The notes beneath the pieces were generated by a model. The model searched no databases and was not told where the DNA came from. It saw nothing but the letters and a program-made list of their open reading frames with translations. Below, one piece after another: positions 15,768-24,291 of a stretch of DNA of 32,678 bases (its first letter is position 1; every line of letters begins with the position of its first letter). Source of the stretch: an uncultured Fibrobacter sp. GTDB taxonomy: Bacteria; Fibrobacterota; Fibrobacteria; Fibrobacterales; Fibrobacteraceae. The translations under genes and the position numbers were made by a program. Location: contig NZ_CALEFV010000185.1 of assembly GCF_937877005.1 (NCBI RefSeq), positions 1-32,678 of the forward strand, in the 5' to 3' direction.

Positions 15768-17009
15768 TTAGAAATAAGTTTTAACGATGTCGAAGATACG
15801 CTTCATACCCTTTTTCACAGAAACTGCGATCTGGGCTCCGGTTTCGTTCTTCTTCTTGTCGCGATGTTGGCGATTTGCATAGTGAAGGAGTCCGATGCCC
15901 GTCGCATAGGAGGGTTTCTGGAATGCTTCCTGAATGCCGCTCATGCCCTTCGGGCGACCGATACGGACCGGCTGGTTGAACGCCTTCGATGCAATATTCT
16001 CGATACCTTCCAATGCACAGCATCCACCCGTCAGGACGACTCCGCCATTGATGATACCGTCAAGCTGATGCTTCTTCAAATCCTTGGCGAGCAGTTTGAA
16101 AATTTCGTCTACACGAGCCGTAATAACATTGGAAAGCAGCTTACGGGAACAAGGAACGTCTCCACGGCCACCCACAGCAGGGACCGGGAAAGTTTCGTCT
16201 TCAATCAAGTTGCTCAAAACGCACGTGCCATACTTCTTCTTGATTTCTTCGGCCTTGGCAAGCGAGATAGGAACATTGAGGCACTTACTGATGTCGCTGG
16301 TGATTACATTGCCCGCAAGGTCAAGAGAGGCGGTGTAGCGGACAGAATCATTTACGAAAACAGCAATGTCGGCAGAGCCTGCACCGATATCGACTAGGGC
16401 AACGCCGAGTTCGCGTTCGTCGTCTGTCAGGACGGCACAAGCCGCAGCGAGCGGTTCCAGCACAAAGCCAGCCACATTGAGTCCGGCGCGATTCACGCAC
16501 TTGGCAAGGTTTTGCATCGCATTCTGGCGAGATGTCACCAGCTGGACTTCGACACCCAAGCGTCTTCCGGAGCGGCCCTTTGGATTTCGGATATGTTCCT
16601 CGTCGTCCAGGGTGTATTCTCCCGGGAAAACATGGATGATTTCGCCTGCAGAAACAGGCAAGGTGCTCGCCTGCTTCTTTACATTTTCGATATCTTCTTC
16701 GCGGACTTCACCGGTAGGCAGAGTGACAATGCCTTTGTAGCTGAAGGACAACACATGCTTACCCGCAATGCCAACATAGACATCGCGAACATCTACGCGA
16801 GTCGAGTTTTCGATCACCTGCACAGCTTGCTGCAGGGTTTCGACAACCTGATCATATTCTTCGGCATTCGCAAGCGGAAAGTCGCCGCATTCAACAACGC
16901 GGACATTTTCGCCTTCGGAAATTCCGACGAAAAGGTTTATCTTCGACGCCCCGATATCGAGACCGAAGATGTAGTCCTCTTTTTTCTTTTCTTGCTTATT
17001 ATCATCCAT
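15768..17009 (-). CDS. ftsA: Cell division protein FtsA
   Basis: A 413-residue actin-like ATPase that ties FtsZ filaments to the inner membrane. It shows the actin-fold phosphate loops GLDIGASKINLFVG (16-29) and LVDIGAGSADIAVF, and the adenosine motif VVLTGGCCALEGIENIA. The last residues, KKGMKRIFDIVKTYF, form the amphipathic membrane-targeting helix expected of FtsA. The ATG at 17009 is chosen, with AGAGGTG upstream; an ATG at 17027 has its ribosome site too close. It overlaps ftsQ by 8 nt, so translation is coupled. Confidence 0.95.
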   Translation of the reverse strand: MDDNKQEKKKEDYIFGLDIGASKINLFVGISEGENVRVVECGDFPLANAEEYDQVVETLQQAVQVIENSTRVDVRDVYVGIAGKHVLSFSYKGIVTLPTGEVREEDIENVKKQASTLPVSAGEIIHVFPGEYTLDDEEHIRNPKGRSGRRLGVEVQLVTSRQNAMQNLAKCVNRAGLNVAGFVLEPLAAACAVLTDDERELGVALVDIGAGSADIAVFVNDSVRYTASLDLAGNVITSDISKCLNVPISLAKAEEIKKKYGTCVLSNLIEDETFPVPAVGGRGDVPCSRKLLSNVITARVDEIFKLLAKDLKKHQLDGIINGGVVLTGGCCALEGIENIASKAFNQPVRIGRPKGMSGIQEAFQKPSYATGIGLLHYANRQHRDKKKNETGAQIAVSVKKGMKRIFDIVKTYF

Positions 17010-17844
17010 TGACACACCTCTTATCATAATTCCTTATGTAAGCAAAGCCGTAAAATCTCATGTCCAATTCTCCAGCACAGTGAAGGTCTTTTACAAACCC
17101 TTTTTCGACTGCCTCACAGAGCACAAAGACTTCATTTTCCCATTTCTGTGGCGGGAACAGCACCACATAACCGGCATCCCTGAAAACAACCTTAATCGCA
17201 TTGTCCTTTTCTGACCAGGACAGCTGCGAGACTCGTTCATACATGGCACTGTTCTTGCTCCGCATCGTCATCAAGAAGTCCGCAAAGAGCTCTACTTTTT
17301 CGATAGAAGCTGAATCCAAGACCGGCAAGCGCATTGCCGTCGCCATGGACAGCGGGAAAACGACCCCCTTTTCAGAATAGACCGTCGCCTTTCCGTTTTC
17401 CAAAACCGAAAGTACTGGCACCGATTCCTGCAGCTGGATATACAACGACGAAGGAAACTTCTTCTTGACCTTCACCGAACGAATCAGCGGCAACTGCTTC
17501 AATGCAGTAACCACGGAATCGGCATTCAGCTCCGACATCAGCATTCCCGTTTCCACCTGCGCACTCTGCATGACATCTTCCCAGGAAAGCATACGGTTCC
17601 CTTCGATTTCAACATACTGCAGGTGTCGCAATTCCAGTGGATTGAAACGCTGTAGGTAAAAACGGTTCTGGTACGCAATTACCGTAATAACCACCAGAAT
17701 CAAACCCAGTGCCCAGCCGCCACGCTTGAACCAACGGAACACGCAGCTAAAGCCGTGCTTAACCTTGCGCGCACGTTCCTGCTTTCGCAGACGTTCATTG
17801 GTGCCGATACGGCGGCCAAGTAATGTGGTCTTACGTTCTCTCAA
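17002..17844 (-). CDS. ftsQ: Cell division protein FtsQ/DivIB
   Basis: A 280-residue bitopic inner-membrane protein of the divisome. A basic cytoplasmic N-terminus is followed by one transmembrane helix (about 42-58), then the periplasmic POTRA domain (VEIEGNRMLSWEDV through KKKFPSSLYIQLQESVPVL) and the FtsQ beta domain. The start codon is TTG at 17844, supported by AGGAG with about 7 nt spacing; that ribosome site overlaps the murC stop. Length is usual. It links the outer division proteins FtsL/FtsI to the ring. Confidence 0.9.
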   Translation of the reverse strand: MRERKTTLLGRRIGTNERLRKQERARKVKHGFSCVFRWFKRGGWALGLILVVITVIAYQNRFYLQRFNPLELRHLQYVEIEGNRMLSWEDVMQSAQVETGMLMSELNADSVVTALKQLPLIRSVKVKKKFPSSLYIQLQESVPVLSVLENGKATVYSEKGVVFPLSMATAMRLPVLDSASIEKVELFADFLMTMRSKNSAMYERVSQLSWSEKDNAIKVVFRDAGYVVLFPPQKWENEVFVLCEAVEKGFVKDLHCAGELDMRFYGFAYIRNYDKRCVNG

Positions 17845-17853
17845 TTCGCTCTC

Positions 17854-19236
17854 CTAGAGACATTCCTTGAGGATGCGTTCACCCAGTTTCCAAATGTTGC
17901 CAGCTCCCATGAGGACCACGACATCGCCCGGTTTCAATTCTTCCTTGAGAATCGGCAGCAGGTTCATCTGGTCGCCCACAAAACGTGCATCGCGATGGCC
18001 ACGGTCCGAAGCACTGTTCGAAACGAGGGAACCCGTCACACCTTCAATGGGCTTTTCACGGGAGGCATAAATATCGGTAACAAGCAATACGTCACAGTTG
18101 GCAAAGGCTCCGCCAAAGGCATCGTGCTGGTCACGAGTACGCGTAAAGAGGTGTGGCTGGAACGCGACGATAATGCGGCGATCCGGGAAAGCATCGCGGA
18201 AACCGAGAAGGGTCGCGGTCGCTTCAGTCGGGTGGTGAGCGTAATCGTCGAACACCAGGACATCGTTCTTTTCGCCAATGAATTCGAAACGGCGCTTGAC
18301 TCCTTCGAACTCGGCACAGGCCTTTCGGGCGATATCGGCGGAAATGCCCTCTTCAATGGCGAGCGCCACGGCGGCAGTCGCATTCAGTACATTATGACGG
18401 CCAGGAATCTGCAGCTTGAATTCGCCGAGACTTGTTCCATCATTCAATATTTCAAAGACCGGATAGCCCTTTTCGAAGCGAAGATTGTCAACACGATACT
18501 TGGCCTGACGGGAGAATCCGTACGTAATTACCGGCTTCTTGAGTCTAGCGAGAATCTGCTGCACATTCGGATCGTCAAGGCAGACAATGACCTGCCCATA
18601 AAAGGGAATCTTGTTTGCAAACTGGACAAAGGCATCCTTGATGTCCTCAATATTCTCGTAAGTATCAAGGTGATCGGCATCGATATTGGTGATAATGGCA
18701 GAACTCGGCATCATCGAAAGGAAGCTGCGATCGAATTCATCGCTTTCGGCAATCAGATAGTCGCCCTTACCGACCTTGGCACCACTCCCTTTACCCTTGA
18801 CCACGCCGCCCACGATAATAGTAGGGTCAAGTCCGGCTTCTTCCCAAATTTGACCTACAATCGACGTCGTGGTCGTCTTGCCATGCGTACCAGCAATCGA
18901 AAGAGTGTACTTCATGCGCATGAGCTCTCCAAGCATTTCGGCGCGGCGAATCACAGGAATACGACGATTGCGTGCCTCGACAAGTTCCGGATTATCGTGC
19001 GGAACAGCAGAGGAATAAACAACAAGGTCGGTGTCCACCACATTAGAGGCATCATGCTTAGAGAACACGCGAATTCCAAGGCTCTTGAGATACTCGATGA
19101 CCGAGCTCTCGCCCATGTCGGATCCGCTCACGACAAAACCATTTTCATGAAGCACTTCTGCAATGCCCGACATACCGGCTCCGCCGATACCCACGAAATG
19201 AAGTCTACGGACACGCTTGCAATCATTAATCTGCAT
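17854..19236 (-). CDS. murC: UDP-N-acetylmuramate--L-alanine ligase MurC
   Basis: A 460-residue ATP-dependent ligase that adds L-alanine to UDP-MurNAc, the first peptide step of peptidoglycan synthesis in the cytoplasm. The N-terminal UDP-binding HFVGIGGAGMSGIAEVL, the Mur-ligase P-loop GTHGKTTTT (116-124), the ESDEFDRSFL segment and the VFDDYAHHPTE motif are diagnostic. The ATG at 19236 shares one base with the murG stop (TAATG) and has AAGGAG 8 nt upstream. Complete. Confidence 0.97.
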   Translation of the reverse strand: MQINDCKRVRRLHFVGIGGAGMSGIAEVLHENGFVVSGSDMGESSVIEYLKSLGIRVFSKHDASNVVDTDLVVYSSAVPHDNPELVEARNRRIPVIRRAEMLGELMRMKYTLSIAGTHGKTTTTSIVGQIWEEAGLDPTIIVGGVVKGKGSGAKVGKGDYLIAESDEFDRSFLSMMPSSAIITNIDADHLDTYENIEDIKDAFVQFANKIPFYGQVIVCLDDPNVQQILARLKKPVITYGFSRQAKYRVDNLRFEKGYPVFEILNDGTSLGEFKLQIPGRHNVLNATAAVALAIEEGISADIARKACAEFEGVKRRFEFIGEKNDVLVFDDYAHHPTEATATLLGFRDAFPDRRIIVAFQPHLFTRTRDQHDAFGGAFANCDVLLVTDIYASREKPIEGVTGSLVSNSASDRGHRDARFVGDQMNLLPILKEELKPGDVVVLMGAGNIWKLGERILKECL

Positions 19237-20306
19237 TAACCATTCTCCTTTTCCAGGATAACTTTCGCAATCTGGTCAGCGGCATCGGGCATTCCAAGTT
19301 TTTTTGCCGCATCAGCCATTGCTCCCAAACGGGATTCATCGCCCAGGAGCGACTCCACTTTTTCCCACAGGTGATTTTCTTCGGAATCAAGTTCCACTAG
19401 CGCAGCGCCTGCCTTTTCGACAACACGCGCATTGTGTTCCTGATGATTCGCAGTTGCATGCGGGAACGGCAACAATATGGAAGGCTTACCGAAAGCAAGT
19501 ATTTCAGCAAGAGCCGAAGCGCCGGCCCGGCTAATAATCAAGTCGGCATGTTTCATATAAGCATAGATGCCATCCAGGAATCCGCGGATCGCCACATTCT
19601 TTAGCTCACCGACACGGGCGCTAATAGCTTCCACATTCTTGACACCGACCTGCCACACGACAGACACATCCTCACGGGTGGCAATCGTCTTGATGCTTTC
19701 TTCAATCTTGTTATTGATACCGACGGCCCCCTGGGAACCGCCCACGATAAACACGGCCTTCTTTCCCGTTTCGAATTCGGCAGGGCGCGGAAGCGTATCG
19801 CCTGTGGGAAGTTCGCGAACCGGATTTCCGAAAATCATGCACTTCTTGGCCGGGAAAGACTTGGCCGCATCCTCGGAAGTCACGAAAATCGTCTTAGCAT
19901 AGCGGGCCCCCACCTTATTGGCTACACCGGCCACGGCATTCTGTTCCTGCAAGTAAACGGGGATGCCGGCTGTTCCTGCGGCAAGAACTATCGGAAGAGA
20001 CACATAGCCACCCGTAGCCACGACGACATCGGGCTTGACTTTCTTGATGACACTCTTTGCCCGAATAAGAGCTTTGGACAAATTGAAGGGAAGAGCCAAA
20101 TTCTTGAGGAATGGTCCACGATGGAGAGGTACTGCCGAAATATATTCATACGGCCAATTCTTTGCCACAAGGCGTTCTTCCATAGAATCCTTACGACCAG
20201 CGAAAGTAATATCGGTCACGCCCATTTTCTTGAGACTATCCGCAATCGCTACGGCCGGGAAAATATGGCCGCCGGTACCGCCACACACGAAAAGGAACTT
20301 TTTCAT
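19236..20306 (-). CDS. murG: UDP-GlcNAc:lipid-pyrophosphoryl-MurNAc-pentapeptide transferase MurG
   Basis: A 356-residue GT-B glycosyltransferase that turns lipid I into lipid II on the inner face of the membrane. The glycine-rich GGTGGHIFPA (9-18), ATGGYVSLPIVLA, YLQEQNAVAG, VVGG-type GGSQGAVGIN and the donor-site SRAGASALAEILAFGKPSI are typical. The ATG overlaps the ftsW stop by 4 nt (ATGA) and has GGAGA upstream. Length is normal. Confidence 0.97.
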   Translation of the reverse strand: MKKFLFVCGGTGGHIFPAVAIADSLKKMGVTDITFAGRKDSMEERLVAKNWPYEYISAVPLHRGPFLKNLALPFNLSKALIRAKSVIKKVKPDVVVATGGYVSLPIVLAAGTAGIPVYLQEQNAVAGVANKVGARYAKTIFVTSEDAAKSFPAKKCMIFGNPVRELPTGDTLPRPAEFETGKKAVFIVGGSQGAVGINNKIEESIKTIATREDVSVVWQVGVKNVEAISARVGELKNVAIRGFLDGIYAYMKHADLIISRAGASALAEILAFGKPSILLPFPHATANHQEHNARVVEKAGAALVELDSEENHLWEKVESLLGDESRLGAMADAAKKLGMPDAADQIAKVILEKENG

Positions 20307-21478
20307 ACGCCTCTCCTTGTAAATTCAAAATTTCTAAAGACACTGCTTTCGAGCGAATCTGTATTCGTATAGGGTTCTGTAATTTTCCTTCCCGATTCAG
20401 GTCGAGAAATATTCAACAGAATTCCGATTGCGACACAGCTATAAAGCAGATTCGTTCCGCCAAAACTCAAGAACGGAAGCGGCTGTCCTGTCGTCGGAAT
20501 CAAGCCCACGCAAACGCAGATATGCACTAGGAAGTTAAAGAAAATGGAAAGAGTCAAGGCAAGAGTCAGGTACTTGCCAAAACGGGTCGACGAACGACGA
20601 GCTATCTTGAAGCACTGTGCAAAAAGGATTGCGAACAGGATCAGCACCACCATCGTTCCGATAAAGCCGAACTCTTCACCGATTACCGCATAAATCACGT
20701 CCTTATGCGCTTCGGGCAAGTAGCCGAGTTTTTGAACACCCATGCCAAAGCCCGTTCCCGTAAAGCCGCCATTGCCAAGCGCCTGCAAAGCGTGTTCTCC
20801 CTGCCAGTTCGAAGCGACCATTTCGCCTTCTTCTGCAAAGAATGCCTTGATTCGCGCTCGCGAGTGTTCCGACATCAAGAGTCTTATAATTCCAAGAGGT
20901 ATTGCCGCGGCACCAACCATCAACATATACTTGATATTCGCACCAGCCGTAATCATGACGCAGGCAACGATAAATGTCACCATGATCATCATGGAATAGT
21001 TCGGCTGCAACATGAGCAAAATAACCGTTATACCGAAGGGTATGCCCGGCTGAATCAAGGTACATCCAAGACTCTTGATGTTTTCCCCCGCCTGCGAGAG
21101 CTTGGCGCAGACCCAGATTAACATCCCGAGCTTCATAATTTCCGAGGGTTGAATACCCAAAATCCAACGATTTGCGCCCTTGACTCCGTGCCCTGACACA
21201 AGGGCTGCCAATGTCAGGACGGCGCCACCGATAAACACAGCACGACCAAGCCAACGCCAATGACCGTAATCCACAAAACGCGCAATGCAAAGCATCAGAA
21301 TAATTCCTGCAGCAGCCTTGGGCAAGTGGGCAAGCATATAGAATTCAGCGGGACGTCCGTGAGCGACAGCAAAAGGAGCCGATGCCGTATAGACAATGGC
21401 AACCCCAAAGCAAATGAGCAACAATACCACTATCAGCAGCAGCTTGTTCATACCCATATTTGTCACAGAACTTTCCAT
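20303..21478 (-). CDS. ftsW: SEDS peptidoglycan polymerase FtsW
   Basis: A 391-residue integral membrane protein with about ten helices. FtsW polymerises lipid II at the septum together with FtsI. Characteristic parts are GVKGANRWILGIQPSEIMKL, LLMLQPNYSMMIM, GEHALQALGNGGFTGTG, AVIGEEFGFIGT and the C-terminal IPTTGQPLPFLSFGGTNL, which together hold the catalytic and gating residues of SEDS proteins. The position next to murG and the absence of a separate rod gene here favour FtsW over RodA. It starts 10 nt after the murF stop. Confidence 0.95.
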   Translation of the reverse strand: MESSVTNMGMNKLLLIVVLLLICFGVAIVYTASAPFAVAHGRPAEFYMLAHLPKAAAGIILMLCIARFVDYGHWRWLGRAVFIGGAVLTLAALVSGHGVKGANRWILGIQPSEIMKLGMLIWVCAKLSQAGENIKSLGCTLIQPGIPFGITVILLMLQPNYSMMIMVTFIVACVMITAGANIKYMLMVGAAAIPLGIIRLLMSEHSRARIKAFFAEEGEMVASNWQGEHALQALGNGGFTGTGFGMGVQKLGYLPEAHKDVIYAVIGEEFGFIGTMVVLILFAILFAQCFKIARRSSTRFGKYLTLALTLSIFFNFLVHICVCVGLIPTTGQPLPFLSFGGTNLLYSCVAIGILLNISRPESGRKITEPYTNTDSLESSVFRNFEFTRRGV

Positions 21479-21488
21479 CTACCTGTTC

Positions 21489-22871
21489 CTAAGCCTTTAC
21501 TGTCGTGAGGCGAAGCATTGCGTCCACCACCTTTTCCATGTGCATACCACGGCTGCCCTTGACGAGCAATACATCACCTTCGGCCACAACATCCGTAAGA
21601 GCATCAATCAGCGAATCCACCGAGTCAAAGTGACAAGCGGCCTTCATGCCCTTGGCCTTTGCTCCCTTCACATAAAGTTTCGCCTTTTCGCCAACCGTAA
21701 AAAGCATGTCGAAATTCATCTCCGGCACGAGTGCACCCATTTCCTGATGCAACGCATCGGTCTGGGCACCTAGTTCCAGCATGTCGCCGAGAATCGCTAT
21801 GCGGCGAGAAACCTTCATGTTGCCAATGGTCTGTAGAGCCATCTTGGTCGAAGAAGGATTAGCGTTATAGCAATCGGAAACAATCTTGAAGCCGTTCGCG
21901 TTCTTTATTTCCATGCGCATATTTGTCGAGCGGAAATTCGCAAGAGCTTTTGCTATATCGGTCTTGGGAACCTTGAACTGGATGCCGACCGCAATGGCCG
22001 CCAGGGCATTGTAAAGATTGTGGATTCCCGGGACATTCAGCGTAAACTTGGTCCGTTCCACATAGAATGTGGCACAGTTGTCTTCGGTCCAGGCAAGCTT
22101 TTCGGGCTTAATCACGCCGCGTTTCACGCCAAAGGTCAACACCTTGTAACTCGTGTTGCTACGGCACTTGCAGAGTCTCGGATCATCGGCATTCACGATA
22201 AGCACTCCGTTCTTCTTGAGTCCAGCAACAATCGTCTTCTTCTCGGCAAAGACTCCATCCAGATCCTTGAGCCGTTCCAGATGGGATGCGCCAATGTTCG
22301 TAATCACGGCCAGATCAGGCTCCACCGCCATGGAAAGCGGGCGAATTTCGTCGGGACCACTCGTTCCCATTTCAATGACGGCAGCTTCGTGGCTGTGCTT
22401 CAGCTGAAAAAGTGTCATCGGGACGCCGATATGGTTATTGAAATTTCCTGCAGTAGCGTGAGTATTGAACTTCGTCGAAAGGACCGACTTCACCATTTCC
22501 TTGGTAGTCGTCTTGCCGTTACTACCCGTAATGGCGACCTTTTTCACCTTAAAGTTCTTCTGATAGCCCTTAGCGAGCTTGAGGAGCGCCTTAGTCGTAT
22601 CATCGACCGGCGCATACATCTTGAAGTTTTCGATGCCAACGGCATCCTGATTTACAACACTCATCAATGCTCCATTCTTTTCCATCTGAGTGACAAACTG
22701 ATGTGCATCAAAGCGTTCGCCCTTGATTGGCCAAAATACGACACCCTTGGCATCTTCCCTAGAATCCATGCAAAGGTTCACCTTGCGATTCTTTGTGCGA
22801 CCATCGACACCTACCGAGTAGGTTTCGAGAATTTCTAGAAGTTCCTTGATTTTCAAATCCAGCTTAAACAT
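21489..22871 (-). CDS. murF: UDP-MurNAc-tripeptide--D-Ala-D-Ala ligase MurF
   Basis: A 460-residue Mur ligase that adds D-Ala-D-Ala to make the UDP-MurNAc pentapeptide. It has the CMDSREDAKGVVFWPIKG N-terminal block, the P-loop ITGSNGKTTTKEMV (115-127), the HLERLKDLDG segment and the DCYNANPSS motif typical of MurF. The start overlaps murE by 8 nt. It is followed within 10 nt by ftsW, with no room for mraY or murD. Confidence 0.95.
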   Translation of the reverse strand: MFKLDLKIKELLEILETYSVGVDGRTKNRKVNLCMDSREDAKGVVFWPIKGERFDAHQFVTQMEKNGALMSVVNQDAVGIENFKMYAPVDDTTKALLKLAKGYQKNFKVKKVAITGSNGKTTTKEMVKSVLSTKFNTHATAGNFNNHIGVPMTLFQLKHSHEAAVIEMGTSGPDEIRPLSMAVEPDLAVITNIGASHLERLKDLDGVFAEKKTIVAGLKKNGVLIVNADDPRLCKCRSNTSYKVLTFGVKRGVIKPEKLAWTEDNCATFYVERTKFTLNVPGIHNLYNALAAIAVGIQFKVPKTDIAKALANFRSTNMRMEIKNANGFKIVSDCYNANPSSTKMALQTIGNMKVSRRIAILGDMLELGAQTDALHQEMGALVPEMNFDMLFTVGEKAKLYVKGAKAKGMKAACHFDSVDSLIDALTDVVAEGDVLLVKGSRGMHMEKVVDAMLRLTTVKA

Positions 22872-24291
22872 TTTCCATTGCCTTCACCGCTTCTTCACGG
22901 TCGTCAAAATGATGTTTGGTCTTGCCAACGATCTGATAGTCTTCGTGACCCTTACCCGCTATCACGAGCCAGTCGCCATCGTTCAATTCGGCACACGCCT
23001 TTGCGATCGCCTCTTCTCGCTTTTCCACTACGCTAAACTTGTCCGTCTTCATCCCCGCACGCACATCATTGATGATGTCCGTCGGATTTTCGGTACGCGG
23101 ATTGTCGGAGGTAAGCCAAGCCTTATCCGCGATGCGTTCGGCGATCGAGCCCATGATGGGACGCTTCGTCTTGTCTCGGTCGCCACCGCAACCGAACACG
23201 CACGACAATTTGCCTCGGCAGAGGCTACGGGCAGTCGTGAGGACACGCTCCAGGGCATCGGGAGTGTGGGCGTAATCCACAATCACGTGACGGCCATTCT
23301 TGTTCCATACCTTTTCAAAGCGGCCCGGGACACGGACTTCTGCAAGCGCCTTGCGCATGGCAGATTCGGCAAGGCCGATCGCCTTTGCCCAAGCAAGTAC
23401 GAGCATCACGTTATCCACGTTGAAATCACCACACAGGGGAGTCTCAAAGCACTCCGCGCTGATTGCGGGCAAGAGCATCTTGAGCCCGTTTTCCGTGTTC
23501 TCAACAGTCCCTTCGGGCTTTACATTAGCGCTAACGACCCCTAGACGCGAGACAGCCACCTTCCGGTCCGCTTCTATCTCGGTCAGGGAATCGTATAGTT
23601 TCTTACCATAGGCGTCGTCAACATTGATAACGGCGACACCGTCTTTAGCGAGGTAACGCGTAAACAAAAGCTTTTTCGCTTCGAAATACGCATCCATCGT
23701 CTTATGATAATCAAGGTGATCTTGCGTGAGGTTGCTGAAGAGGCCACTTCTGTAAAGAACTCCAGCCATGCGCCCCTGATGCAGAGAATGCGAAGACGCT
23801 TCCATCACCAGATCAGTGCAACCCGCTGCGACGGCCTTGGCTGCAAACGCATACAAATCCAATAATCCCGGCGTCGTAAGCGTCGCAGCAACGGACTTGT
23901 CGCCAATCTTATTCTTGATCGTTCCAAGCAAAGCAACCTTGTGCCCCGCTGCGGTAAGCATCGCATCCATCAGGAAGGCGCTCGTCGTCTTGCCGTTCGT
24001 TCCCGTCACGGCATGAGCACAAAGTTTTGCAAACGGATCCTTGTAGAAGATTCTGGCCGCCTCAAGACGCGCCGCCTTCACATCGGCCACCTGAATCCAT
24101 TTCGATGTCAAACCTTCGGGAGCGACGGACTCGCCCACTACGGCAACCGCACCGGCGGCAATCGCAGACCTTGCAAATTCGTCGGACTTTTCACCCGGCA
24201 TCGAGAAAAACAGATCATTCGCCCTGACACGGCGGGAATCGTCGCAAAGGCCACACACATTCAATTTCTGCATCAACATTTCAGAAATCAT
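22864..24291 (-). CDS. murE: UDP-MurNAc-L-Ala-D-Glu--meso-diaminopimelate ligase MurE
   Basis: A 475-residue Mur ligase adding the third amino acid to the peptidoglycan stem. The P-loop is VTGTNGKTTSAF (95-106), followed by EASSHSL and DHLDYHKTMDAY, VIVDYAHTPDALE and VFGCGGDRDKTKRP. The motif TSDNPRTENP near residue 400 is the DNPR signature for meso-diaminopimelate, so the wall should be the Gram-negative mDAP type. The ATG at 24291 shares one base with the ftsI stop (TGATG) and has AAGGAG upstream; a longer reading from 24321 lies inside ftsI and is rejected. Confidence 0.95.
   Translation of the reverse strand: MISEMLMQKLNVCGLCDDSRRVRANDLFFSMPGEKSDEFARSAIAAGAVAVVGESVAPEGLTSKWIQVADVKAARLEAARIFYKDPFAKLCAHAVTGTNGKTTSAFLMDAMLTAAGHKVALLGTIKNKIGDKSVAATLTTPGLLDLYAFAAKAVAAGCTDLVMEASSHSLHQGRMAGVLYRSGLFSNLTQDHLDYHKTMDAYFEAKKLLFTRYLAKDGVAVINVDDAYGKKLYDSLTEIEADRKVAVSRLGVVSANVKPEGTVENTENGLKMLLPAISAECFETPLCGDFNVDNVMLVLAWAKAIGLAESAMRKALAEVRVPGRFEKVWNKNGRHVIVDYAHTPDALERVLTTARSLCRGKLSCVFGCGGDRDKTKRPIMGSIAERIADKAWLTSDNPRTENPTDIINDVRAGMKTDKFSVVEKREEAIAKACAELNDGDWLVIAGKGHEDYQIVGKTKHHFDDREEAVKAMENV

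Noticed and set aside
17995..19239. A 414-codon plus-strand ORF opposite murC
   Set aside because: Antisense shadow; murC on the minus strand is complete and in an operon.
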